Source of the DNA: an uncultured Rhodocyclaceae bacterium
Lineage (GTDB): Bacteria; Pseudomonadota; Gammaproteobacteria; Burkholderiales; Rhodocyclaceae
Assembly: GCA_937892345.1 (NCBI GenBank)
Contig: CALAGF010000291.1
Location: 1 to 7,356, forward strand
Reading direction: 5' to 3'
Length of the DNA stretch: 7,356 nucleotides
Both the position numbers and the translations under genes were made by a program. The notes beneath the pieces were generated by a model that saw only the letters and a list, made by a program, of their open reading frames with translations, had not been told where the DNA came from and did no database searches. This document shows, one piece after another, positions 1 through 6,126 of this stretch; the stretch's first letter is position 1; the number at the start of each line of letters is the position of its first letter.

Positions 1-18
1 TCTTGGTCTACGTGCCAT
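1..18 (-). CDS. Start of a gene cut by the window edge (MARRPR...), possibly a Y1/REP-associated transposase
   Basis: Only six codons are visible on the minus strand, reading M-A-R-R-P-R from an ATG at 18-16 and running off the left edge. A GGAG ribosome binding site (25-28) sits six bases before the ATG, and AT-rich DNA with a promoter-like TATAAA (40-45) lies just upstream, so a true start is likely. From memory, many REP-associated tyrosine transposases (RAYT, IS200/IS605-like Y1 enzymes) open with MAR(R/K)PR followed by a histidine-containing catalytic core, which is why I suggest that family. Six basic residues are far too few for an assignment; other DNA-binding proteins start similarly. 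The gene is separated from the secretion operon by 253 bp and is probably an independent unit. Confidence 0.4.
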
Positions 19-24
19 AAAATA

Positions 25-28
25 CTCC
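25..28 (-). promoter_or_regulatory. Ribosome binding site of the left-edge gene
   Basis: On the minus strand GGAG is followed by six bases (TATTTT) and then ATG. This is the main evidence that the six-codon fragment at the left edge is a real gene start rather than chance. Confidence 0.5.
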
Positions 29-34
29 ATATAT

Positions 35-51
35 TGATGTTTATAACATCA
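35..51. promoter_or_regulatory. Perfect 7-bp inverted repeat, possible operator
   Basis: The sequence reads TGATGTT-TAT-AACATCA, two perfect 7-bp arms around a 3-bp centre. It lies 16 bp upstream of the left-edge ATG and contains the promoter-like TATAAA (40-45, minus strand). The position and symmetry fit a binding site for a dimeric repressor of the left-edge gene. A small RNA hairpin is the alternative, but the stem is AT-rich and weak. No matching regulator is visible in the window. Confidence 0.35.
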
Positions 52-220
52 TTTGAGGAGCAGAATATCACTTATAGGAGTTGTTCAAATTTCCTGATCC
101 ACCTCTGTTGCGACGCGCTGATGTTGGTCTGGTCAAACTCCGCATTTACCCGCGTGGAACAGGCAGTTAGCCGTGGCCTCGCAATAAACAATATGTCGCT
201 TCTCAACACCAGATGTGATA

Positions 221-249
221 CGGCACATGTCTCGGTACACTACGTGCCG
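221..249. repeat. Inverted repeat downstream of the secretion operon
   Basis: CGGCAC (221-226) is the exact reverse complement of GTGCCG (244-249), with 17 bases between. Within it, CGGTAC (233-238) can pair with the same right arm across a 5-base loop using one G-U pair in the plus-strand RNA, so two alternative hairpins compete for one arm. It lies 23 bp beyond the adaptor stop codon. It may slow or stabilise the end of the operon transcript, or be a REP-like element, but no T-run follows. Confidence 0.3.
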
Positions 250-271
250 GTGCCTTCTCCTTGATTGATCT

Positions 272-1438
272 CTATCGCTCGCCAAGTGACTCTGAAATTG
301 TTTTGGTCAACGGCTTCGTAAGGTAGGAGAGGACTGTCTGTTGCCCTGTCCGGATATCGACGGATGCGGTCATGCCCGGTTGAACAACAATGGGCTTTCC
401 CGTGTGTCTGGCGTTTCGCTCGGCGAGCGATCGTTCGTCGATTCGAATTTGCACCCGATAGTAGGGCTGCTCCCCCGCCTGGGTTTTTTCCATCAGCGCG
501 TCCGGGCTGATGTAGGTGACCTCGCCCGCCAATACGCCGTAGATGCTGTAGTCGAAGGCATCGAGTTTGACGGTGGCAGACAAGCCGGGCCGGACAAACG
601 CGATATCGGCGGGTCTGAGTTTTGCCTCTACGATCAAGGCGCTCGCGGTGGGTAGCAGCTCCATGATGACGTCACCAGGCCGGACTTTGGCCCCCGGCGT
701 TGTGGTCAGGATGTTGCGGACCAGTCCTTCGGCCGGGGAGACGATCTGGGTTCGCTCGTGGACGGATGCCCGGTCGACGAGCAACTGTTCTTGTGTCGCC
801 AGATCTTCTTCAGCCTTGGTCATTTCGGCCTGGGCGTCCTGAAAGTATTTGTTTCGTCGATTGGTGATCTGGCCGCTGATTTCAGCGACCTGCTTCTGCA
901 GTACGATCACCTCGGCCTTGCTGATGTCTCCGCTCTCGAGCAGCGGCAGATTGAGATTGAGCTGTTTCTGGACCAGTCCGAGGCTTTGCTCCAGCGCTCC
1001 GATTTCGGCATTCACTGCTTTCTGGCGCCTCTGGAAGAGTTCTGTCTGGTTTGCAACGAATGCAGGGTGTGCGAGGACGTCGTCGGAGAAGACGAGCTTT
1101 CGACTGAATACTTCGGCACGCAACCGGGCAAGTGCCGCCTTGAGCGCTGCGACCTTTGTCACACTGTCTTGCCATGCGGCTTCGGCCTGGCTTTTATCAA
1201 GGCGGGCGAGCAACTGCCCCTTGGTGACTTTTTCTCCTTCACGGACCAGGATTGCTTCGATCACGCCATCGTTGGCCGACTGGATGACCTGCGTGCGGGC
1301 ACCGGCGATGACCTGGCCCTGTGAACGCGCGATCTGATCGATCTCCGACAGTGAGGCCCAGGCAATGAGTACGACGACCGTGGAGGCGATGGCCACGATC
1401 AGCCACCAGCTGTTTCTTGCATCTTTTGCGCTGCTCAT
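272..1438 (-). CDS. HlyD-family periplasmic adaptor of a type I secretion system
   Basis: This 388-residue protein is the membrane-fusion (adaptor) subunit that joins the inner-membrane ABC exporter to the outer-membrane TolC-like channel. It has a short cytoplasmic N-terminus, one membrane segment (about residues 11-30), a first lipoyl/barrel-sandwich half (about 48-83, with GVIEAILVREGEKVTKGQLL), a long alpha-helical hairpin rich in Ala, Gln and Glu (about 84-228), the second lipoyl half (about 230-262, QIVSPAEGLV ... PGDVIMELLP) and beta-barrel domains to about 365. The end (VVQPGMTASVDIRTG ... SYLTKPL) is typical of HlyD/LapC-type adaptors. The length is slightly short but normal, and no domain is missing. 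The ATG overlaps the exporter stop codon by four bases (ATGA), and a perfect GGAGG lies six bases upstream, inside the exporter gene. It is the last gene of the operon. The family is certain; the substrate is not. Confidence 0.95.
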   Translation of the reverse strand: MSSAKDARNSWWLIVAIASTVVVLIAWASLSEIDQIARSQGQVIAGARTQVIQSANDGVIEAILVREGEKVTKGQLLARLDKSQAEAAWQDSVTKVAALKAALARLRAEVFSRKLVFSDDVLAHPAFVANQTELFQRRQKAVNAEIGALEQSLGLVQKQLNLNLPLLESGDISKAEVIVLQKQVAEISGQITNRRNKYFQDAQAEMTKAEEDLATQEQLLVDRASVHERTQIVSPAEGLVRNILTTTPGAKVRPGDVIMELLPTASALIVEAKLRPADIAFVRPGLSATVKLDAFDYSIYGVLAGEVTYISPDALMEKTQAGEQPYYRVQIRIDERSLAERNARHTGKPIVVQPGMTASVDIRTGQQTVLSYLTKPLTKTISESLGER

Positions 1439-3615
1439 TTAGCGCCTCCAGGGATCACTACTCTAATCGGCGTCGGTCCTGCCTTCGTTTTTTCGTCACT
1501 TTGTTCGATGGCCATTTTGCGGAGATGCGCCAGGACCATGTCGCGGGGGCCATCCATCAAGATTCGCCCGCCAACGAGGATTACCAGACGGTCGACCAAG
1601 GCAATGAGTGCCGGTTTGTGCGTTACCAGTACCATGGTGCTTTCGGCTGTGATGGCGCGTCGCAGTGCGCCAAGGCTGCGCGCTTCGGTCTGTTCGTCCA
1701 TGGAGGCCGTCGGCTCGTCGAGGAGCCAGACATCCGGATGCGAAAGCAGCAATCGGGTAATCGCGACCAATTGGCGCTGCCCGCCGGATATGCCGCTTCC
1801 GCCTTCGGCTATCGGGAGATCGAGCCCTTTCGGGTGGGCCGCGATAAGTTGGGCCAATCCGGTTTTCCGGCAGGCTTCTAGAATGCTTTCGTCGTCAATG
1901 CCGGCCAAGCCTACGATCAGGTTGTCCCGCAGGGTTCCGGCGAAAAGCCGGCTATCCTGGGGGCAATAGGCGATTCTCTCGCTGAGGTGCGCACGGGATA
2001 TCTGTTGTATTTCAAGCCCGTCTAGCAGGACTCGGCCTTCTGTCGGCGAGTAGAGCCCGGCCATAATTTTCAACAGGGTGCTTTTCCCCGATCCGATCGC
2101 GCCCAACAGGCCAACTTTTTCGCCAGCGCGGATGCTCAGGCCTGGAATCGATAGGGTGACGGGTTGATCTCTATAGGCGTAGCGAAGATCAACGAGATGA
2201 AAATCGCCATTGATGCGCGATGGCACCAACGGGGTGCTGATGCCTTCGTTATCGCGATGCAGCGAAAATACGGCTTCGAGCCCCTTGAGCGCAGCCTGGG
2301 CGTGCGCCCACTGAACGATCAGACCGGGCAGGGCCCCCACCGGCGCCAGCACGCGTCCGGAAAGGATGGAGCAGGCGATCAGCGCGCCCATCGTGAGATC
2401 GGTGGAGGTGGAGGCGACCCAGGCGCCTGCCGCAACAAGCCCGACATAGGAGGCCTGCTGCATGAAACCTGCGAAGTAGGAGGCGTGCTTACTGCAGGAG
2501 CGAATCGAGTAATCGTCTTCAACCGACTGGCGATTCAGGGCGTCCCAACGCGCCTGGTGCTGCCAGCCCGAGCCCGTGGACTTGACGAGTTCGGCGTTTT
2601 CGACTGTTTCTACGAGCAGCCCAAGTTTCCGGTTGGATGCAGCGTTGCCGCTTTTGGCATGCAGTTCGATCTTTCGCCGGTAGTAGAGCCCGACACCAAC
2701 GGCGACAAGGAAGAATATCGTCGGCACGGCCGCGATTTTCATTCCTCCCAATAAGGCGATGGCGATGAGAAACAGTAACGCAAACGGCGCGTCAACGGCG
2801 ATGTAAAGTACGGCCGATGAGGCAAACGATCGTATCGTTTCGTAGCCGCGCAGTTGTCCTGAAAGGGTCCCCACGCTCGCCGGGAGCTGGTCCATGCGAA
2901 TACCGAGCAGCCGCTCGAATATTTTCTTGGAGAGTTGCAAATCGATGCCGCTGATGGCCTCGTCCATGATCCGCGAGCGGGCAATTTTGACAACCAGTTC
3001 CATCAACACCGACAGCAGCACGCCGACAGTGAGTACCCAGAGCGTCGCGGTGCTCTGCGTCGGAATGACCCGGTCGTATACCTGCATGCTGTAGAGCGAT
3101 GCGCCAAGGACCAGAAAATTGGCCAGCAGTGATGCCGAAGCCGCCTGCAGGAAGAGTGATTTACGTGAGAGTATCGCGCGACGGAACAGCGAAAGCGCAG
3201 ATTCTCCCCCTTCTTCTTGCACCGCCAGGGAATGGAGGGGGGCAAACTGGGTTCCTCTGGGAAACAGGCCGGTCTTGAGAACGCCATCGGGAAGGTTGAT
3301 CAACCAACGCCCGCTGTCACCTTTGGCGTACACAATTCCCCAGCCTACGCCGGGCAGGCGTATCAGCGAGGGGATCGAATGCGGATTCACCGCGGTGCTC
3401 CATTGGAACTGTCCGACTTTTGTTTCGGCAGCGAGATGATCGAGCGCCAGCCGGGCAACATCGGATATCTGCTCGCCGGCGTGCGGGCTTTCGCGATTGA
3501 GGATTTGCGCGATCCGGGCTTCTGCGTTGCGCGACAATTTTGCCGCGCCGCTGCAGTATTGCGGGATGTTGCGGCCCAACCAGTCGATATCAGCAGGAGT
3601 GAGCGGCGTTTTCAT
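1435..3615 (-). CDS. Type I secretion ABC transporter (fused permease and ATPase), LapB/RtxB class
   Basis: This 726-residue inner-membrane exporter works as a dimer and pushes an unfolded substrate through the adaptor and TolC-like channel using ATP. Residues 1-140 are a soluble N-terminal region in the place of the C39-like domain of LapB-type exporters; I cannot find a catalytic Cys-His-Asp set, so it should bind, not cut, the substrate. The membrane domain spans about 150-440, with the characteristic SLYSMQVYDRVIPTQSTATLWV segment split between two helices at about 173-194. The ATPase domain (about 470-700) has Walker A GAIGSGKST (505-513), Q-loop Q553, signature ISGGQ (609-613, one change from LSGGQ), Walker B VWLLDEP with catalytic E634, and switch His666. 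All parts needed for ATP hydrolysis are present. Its start overlaps the TolC-like stop by four bases (ATGA) with no clear Shine-Dalgarno, suggesting dependence on translation of the upstream gene. The exact substrate cannot be read from the sequence. Confidence 0.95.
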   Translation of the reverse strand: MKTPLTPADIDWLGRNIPQYCSGAAKLSRNAEARIAQILNRESPHAGEQISDVARLALDHLAAETKVGQFQWSTAVNPHSIPSLIRLPGVGWGIVYAKGDSGRWLINLPDGVLKTGLFPRGTQFAPLHSLAVQEEGGESALSLFRRAILSRKSLFLQAASASLLANFLVLGASLYSMQVYDRVIPTQSTATLWVLTVGVLLSVLMELVVKIARSRIMDEAISGIDLQLSKKIFERLLGIRMDQLPASVGTLSGQLRGYETIRSFASSAVLYIAVDAPFALLFLIAIALLGGMKIAAVPTIFFLVAVGVGLYYRRKIELHAKSGNAASNRKLGLLVETVENAELVKSTGSGWQHQARWDALNRQSVEDDYSIRSCSKHASYFAGFMQQASYVGLVAAGAWVASTSTDLTMGALIACSILSGRVLAPVGALPGLIVQWAHAQAALKGLEAVFSLHRDNEGISTPLVPSRINGDFHLVDLRYAYRDQPVTLSIPGLSIRAGEKVGLLGAIGSGKSTLLKIMAGLYSPTEGRVLLDGLEIQQISRAHLSERIAYCPQDSRLFAGTLRDNLIVGLAGIDDESILEACRKTGLAQLIAAHPKGLDLPIAEGGSGISGGQRQLVAITRLLLSHPDVWLLDEPTASMDEQTEARSLGALRRAITAESTMVLVTHKPALIALVDRLVILVGGRILMDGPRDMVLAHLRKMAIEQSDEKTKAGPTPIRVVIPGGAK
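1445..1449 (-). promoter_or_regulatory. Ribosome binding site of the HlyD-like adaptor, inside the exporter gene
   Basis: GGAGG lies six bases before the adaptor ATG and forms part of the exporter's last Gly-Gly codons. It is the best Shine-Dalgarno match in the operon, so the adaptor can start both by coupling and independently. This fits the usual need for more adaptor (hexamer) than ABC dimer. Confidence 0.75.
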
Positions 3616-5042
3616 GGCGCACCAGCATTCGGACGTTCAAACCAGTCGAAGTCGGCGAGGTAGACCCGTAAGCGGCTCTGCGAGGATGCAATGAGTGCGT
3701 TGACGTCGGAAAGTCCGATTTCGGCCTGCGTGAGTTCCCTAGCAGAGTTCATGACATCCAGCCAGCTCTTTTTTCCCGCCACGAACAACCGTGAGTACGA
3801 CGAGAGCACTTCCGCCGATACGCGCCGCGATTGCTGGAGATTCTTTCGACGGGCTACGGCGGCGAGATAGTCCTGATATTCGGCAATGACCTGCGCCACG
3901 AGTTCACGACGGGCAGATTCCTTGGTTTCGCGCAGCCCGAGCGCTCGCGCACTGGCCGCGTCAGCTCCGGAAACGGCCGACAGGCCTGCGCCGGGGGTTA
4001 GATCCAGCGTCAGCATGATGCGATTGTCCGTGCGGGCGATGGTGTTTGTGTTGCTGGAATCGACGCGCTGGCTTTCGGCACGTACCCCGATCGTTGGCCA
4101 GATTGCGGCTCGACGGGACGCTGCTTCGTGCGATGCAGCCTCGATGTCTGCATCAAGTCGCTTGAGAGCGGGAGCGACGGCTTCAGCATCCGCGACCAGG
4201 GTGTCCTGCGATTTGTTGAGCAGCGACGGGTGCTCGTGCTCGATAACGACAAACGCAATTTCGTACTCTGCGAGGGGGCGCCCAACGGCCTGCGAAAGTT
4301 TGGCCAGAGCGCTTTTTCCGGCGGCCTGGGCAGCATAGTAGTCGCCCTGAACCTGTGCCAGACGCGATTCGACAAGATCTAGATCAACCGACGCCGAGAC
4401 CCCGCCATCTACCCTGCGGCGCATACTCTGGGTCTGCTCTTCGTGGTACCGGACCGACTTGCCGAGCGCGGCCATTCTGCCGAGCGATTGCGCCCACGCC
4501 TGATAGGCGGTTGCTACGTTCAGGGCAATCGACTGTTGCGCGTCGACGATCGATATTGTGGACGACCGGTGCTTCGCCATCGCCGCATTGTAGCCGGCGT
4601 CGATTCGACCGCCCGCCCATAGCGGCTGCTGTACGGCAACGACAGTCGTCGTGCCATTTTTGCCATCCTGCCGGGCGGAAACGGACGGCGTGGGAAAATA
4701 TTGCCAACGCGCGGACTGCACGTCGTATTCCGCTGCATTGGCATCCGCTTTTTTGGCCCCGACACTGGGATGTGTCCGGACGGCCAGCGCCATCAGGTCT
4801 TGCAATGAAAGTTGGCTGACTCCCTGCGCAGCAGCAACTGTCGCCCCCCCCCCTGCCCCCGTAGCATTTCCCCCGGCCTTGGTCTCGGCGAGAAGGATGG
4901 CCGAGCGCGGTGCGTTGAGGCTATGGATTGCCACGCCGCGATCTGCTGTAGCGGGCTCTGCCATTGCATTCAGAGGCGCGCTCAAGCATAGCGACAACAG
5001 AAATAGGGCGTGCGCTGCCTTTCGGCCAAGTAAACCATTCAT
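3612..5042 (-). CDS. TolC-family outer-membrane factor of the type I secretion system
   Basis: This 476-residue protein should form the trimeric outer-membrane channel and periplasmic tunnel of the exporter. I chose the ATG at 5042-5040 because it opens a proper Sec signal peptide: Arg7-Lys8, a hydrophobic stretch at 12-24, and an A-M-A cleavage site after residue 28. The ribosome binding site is weak (AGAAAAG). The frame stays open upstream for 97 more codons to a TTG at 5333 next to or inside the IS, but that start would bury the signal peptide. The mature protein has a low-complexity Ala/Gly stretch (about 55-73), then two outer-membrane efflux repeats (about 78-290 and 300-465) with the typical LSLQDLMALAVRTHPSV start and helices such as NVATAYQAWAQS. 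A ten-G run codes for Gly64-Gly66 and could cause frameshifting. It is the first gene of the operon, and its TGA overlaps the exporter ATG. Confidence 0.93.
   Translation of the reverse strand: MNGLLGRKAAHALFLLSLCLSAPLNAMAEPATADRGVAIHSLNAPRSAILLAETKAGGNATGAGGGATVAAAQGVSQLSLQDLMALAVRTHPSVGAKKADANAAEYDVQSARWQYFPTPSVSARQDGKNGTTTVVAVQQPLWAGGRIDAGYNAAMAKHRSSTISIVDAQQSIALNVATAYQAWAQSLGRMAALGKSVRYHEEQTQSMRRRVDGGVSASVDLDLVESRLAQVQGDYYAAQAAGKSALAKLSQAVGRPLAEYEIAFVVIEHEHPSLLNKSQDTLVADAEAVAPALKRLDADIEAASHEAASRRAAIWPTIGVRAESQRVDSSNTNTIARTDNRIMLTLDLTPGAGLSAVSGADAASARALGLRETKESARRELVAQVIAEYQDYLAAVARRKNLQQSRRVSAEVLSSYSRLFVAGKKSWLDVMNSARELTQAEIGLSDVNALIASSQSRLRVYLADFDWFERPNAGAP
4844..4853 (-). repeat. Ten-base G homopolymer (coding strand) inside the TolC-like gene
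   Basis: Ten C in a row on the plus strand are ten G in the coding strand, encoding Gly64-Gly66 and the first base of the next Ala codon. Five more C (4856-4860) follow after a TG. One base lost puts translation into a TGA at 4793-4795, 15 sense codons after the tract; one base gained gives a longer wrong frame that ends at about 4384. Either change removes the whole channel domain. The tract lies behind the signal peptide in a low-complexity Gly/Ala linker, where its length in multiples of three would be tolerated. It may be a contingency locus or simply a slippage-prone site; a homopolymer sequencing error is also possible. Confidence 0.85.
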
Positions 5043-5308
5043 CACTTTTCTTCGCCTGACTCGTTTTAGCAGATACGCCAGCTCCGCGATCACTGTTTCG
5101 GGATGCGCCGAGTCCAGGAGCACGTTGCTTGCCTTTGCCTCAATGGCACTGTAGAAGCAGCGGGGCTCAAAATTCTGGAATCGAGGATGGCAGCGCTTTG
5201 CGCGTCGACAGCGCAGAGGCAGTCGATTTTTCAAAGGTAGATCCCTTCGGCTGCCTGAACCATGGCCCGACCGAAATGACCTTCCCCCGGAATTTCGTCT
5301 GCCAAGGG
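5043..5308. other. Interval between the IS and the secretion operon
   Basis: These 266 bp should hold whatever is left of the native upstream region of the operon. On the minus strand I find no strong sigma-70 pair. The frame of the TolC-like gene is open throughout; its last 35 or so codons before the ATG have GC-rich third positions and predict a helix (HPETVIAELAYLLKRVRRRK), so this could be a coding remnant or a longer product. Another minus frame, open from the IS edge, reads LADEIPGEGHFGRAMVQAAE and stops with TGA at 5231-5233, which could be the 3' tip of a gene cut by the IS. I recognise neither. Confidence 0.4.
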
Positions 5309-5327
5309 TGACATAAAATTGAGTCAC

Positions 5328-5333
5328 TGTCAA
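5328..5333 (-). promoter_or_regulatory. Outward-facing TTGACA (-35 like) at the IS end
   Basis: On the minus strand this is a perfect -35 consensus pointing out of the element toward the TolC-like gene. In IS21 itself the istB-side end carries an outward -35 that completes a strong promoter only when two element ends are joined. In the present flank the bases 16-18 downstream (TCACCCTT) do not make a -10 box, so this copy probably does not by itself drive the secretion operon. Confidence 0.5.
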
Positions 5334-5378
5334 TCAGCGTCCAATAGTTTCCAGGTGTCAGCGTCCAAATCTTTCCAG
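5334..5378. repeat. Two 21-bp direct repeats at the istB-side end of the IS
   Basis: Copies at 5334-5354 and 5358-5378 both read TCAGCGTCCAA, then a variable three bases, then TTTCCAG; the period is 24 bp and only the three central bases differ (TAG versus ATC). They lie between the istB stop and the element's end, where IS21 elements carry multiple transposase binding sites. They are most likely IstA recognition sites. Confidence 0.8.
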
Positions 5379-5382
5379 TTGC

Positions 5383-6126
5383 TCAGGCTGATATGACGGA
5401 TTTTTTCCGCTGTTTGAAGCGGTAGGAATCGTTGCCGGTTTCGAGGATTTCGCAGTGATGGGTGATGCGGTCGAGCAAGGCTGTCGTCATCTTTGGATCG
5501 CCGAACACGGTCACCCATTCGCCGAATGACAGATTGGTCGTAATGATCAACGAGGTCTTTTCATAGAGCTGGCTGATCAGGTGAAACAGCAGCGCCCCAC
5601 CCGAGGCCGGGAACGGCAAATAGCCAAGCTCATCGAGAATGACGGCATCAAACAGCACCAGTTGCTTGGCCAGATTTCCTGTCTTGCCCTGCTGCTTCTC
5701 CCGCTCCAATTGATTGACGAGATCCACCGCATTGAAGAAACGCACCCGTTTCCCCTGATGGATAGCAGCAACCCCCAAGGCAGTCGCCAGATGAGTCTTT
5801 CCCGTCCCTGTGCCACCGACCAGAATCAGGTTGTGGGCGCTCTCCATGAAGGTAGCGGTCGCCAGTTGCTCAATCTGCGCCTGTGGCAAAGGGGTCTCCG
5901 TCCAGTCGATGCCCGTCAGGTCACGATGGATCGGGAAACGAGCCGCCTTCATCTGGTAGCGCAGGCTGCGCACCTGCCGATCCGCCTCCTCGGCATCAAT
6001 CAAGCGATCCAACCAGGCTTCCGGCTGCATGGGGCGTCGCGTGCCTTCCGCCAACAATTCTGACCACGCCGTGGCCATGCCGTAGAGGTGCAGCGATTTG
6101 AGTTGGGCCAGGCGATCAATGGACAT
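5383..6126 (-). CDS. istB: IstB, AAA+ ATPase helper of IS21 transposition
   Basis: This 247-residue ATPase assembles on DNA and, with the IstA transposase, selects the target and stimulates insertion. It has an N-terminal helical region (about 1-95) that contacts IstA and DNA, Walker A GGTGTGKT (104-111), Walker B VILDELGYLPF (D165, E166), the family motif ITTNLSFGEW (about 195-204) and an arginine-containing end (LLDRITHHCEILETGNDSYR) before a basic tail. All are intact and the length is normal. I start at the ATG at 6126 because GGAGG lies five bases upstream; an ATG at 6150, eight codons earlier, has no comparable site. The start overlaps the end of istA by 11 bases, which suggests translational coupling, as usual in the family. 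Confidence 0.96.
   Translation of the reverse strand: MSIDRLAQLKSLHLYGMATAWSELLAEGTRRPMQPEAWLDRLIDAEEADRQVRSLRYQMKAARFPIHRDLTGIDWTETPLPQAQIEQLATATFMESAHNLILVGGTGTGKTHLATALGVAAIHQGKRVRFFNAVDLVNQLEREKQQGKTGNLAKQLVLFDAVILDELGYLPFPASGGALLFHLISQLYEKTSLIITTNLSFGEWVTVFGDPKMTTALLDRITHHCEILETGNDSYRFKQRKKSVISA

Larger units (their letters stand above)
19..271. other. Gene-free interval between the adaptor gene and the left-edge gene
   Basis: This 253-bp stretch contains no convincing gene. Bases 1-60 are about one third G+C, far below the operon beside it, which suggests a different origin or a promoter region. A 76-codon open frame on the plus strand (34-264) has no good ribosome binding site, is rich in Cys, Ser and Asn, and resembles no family I know. 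I see no classical rho-independent terminator (stem plus T-run) for the secretion operon on the minus strand; the inverted repeat at 221-249 has no T-run. Confidence 0.5.

Noticed and set aside
221..249. Rho-independent terminator of the secretion operon
   Set aside because: Stem is short with a 17-base gap and no T-run follows on the minus strand.
34..264. 76-codon open frame on the plus strand in the left intergenic region
   Set aside because: No ribosome binding site fitting its start, atypical composition, no recognisable family, and it crosses the dyad and the inverted repeat.
758..1324. 188-codon plus-strand frame opposite the adaptor gene
   Set aside because: Complement of a clear HlyD-family gene, no ribosome binding site or family resemblance; a typical antisense shadow of high-GC coding DNA.
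4384..4707. 107-codon frame on the minus strand within the TolC-like gene
   Set aside because: It is the out-of-frame shadow of the channel gene in GC-rich DNA; it matters only as the frame entered after a +1 slip in the G tract.
5043..5333. Longer TolC-like protein of 573 residues starting at TTG 5333
   Set aside because: The start lies in or next to the IS end and would place the signal peptide internally; the ATG at 5042 gives a standard signal peptide and normal length.
5334..5378. CRISPR-like or phage-type repeats
   Set aside because: Only two copies separated by three bases, no spacers, and position next to istB matches IS21 terminal repeats.
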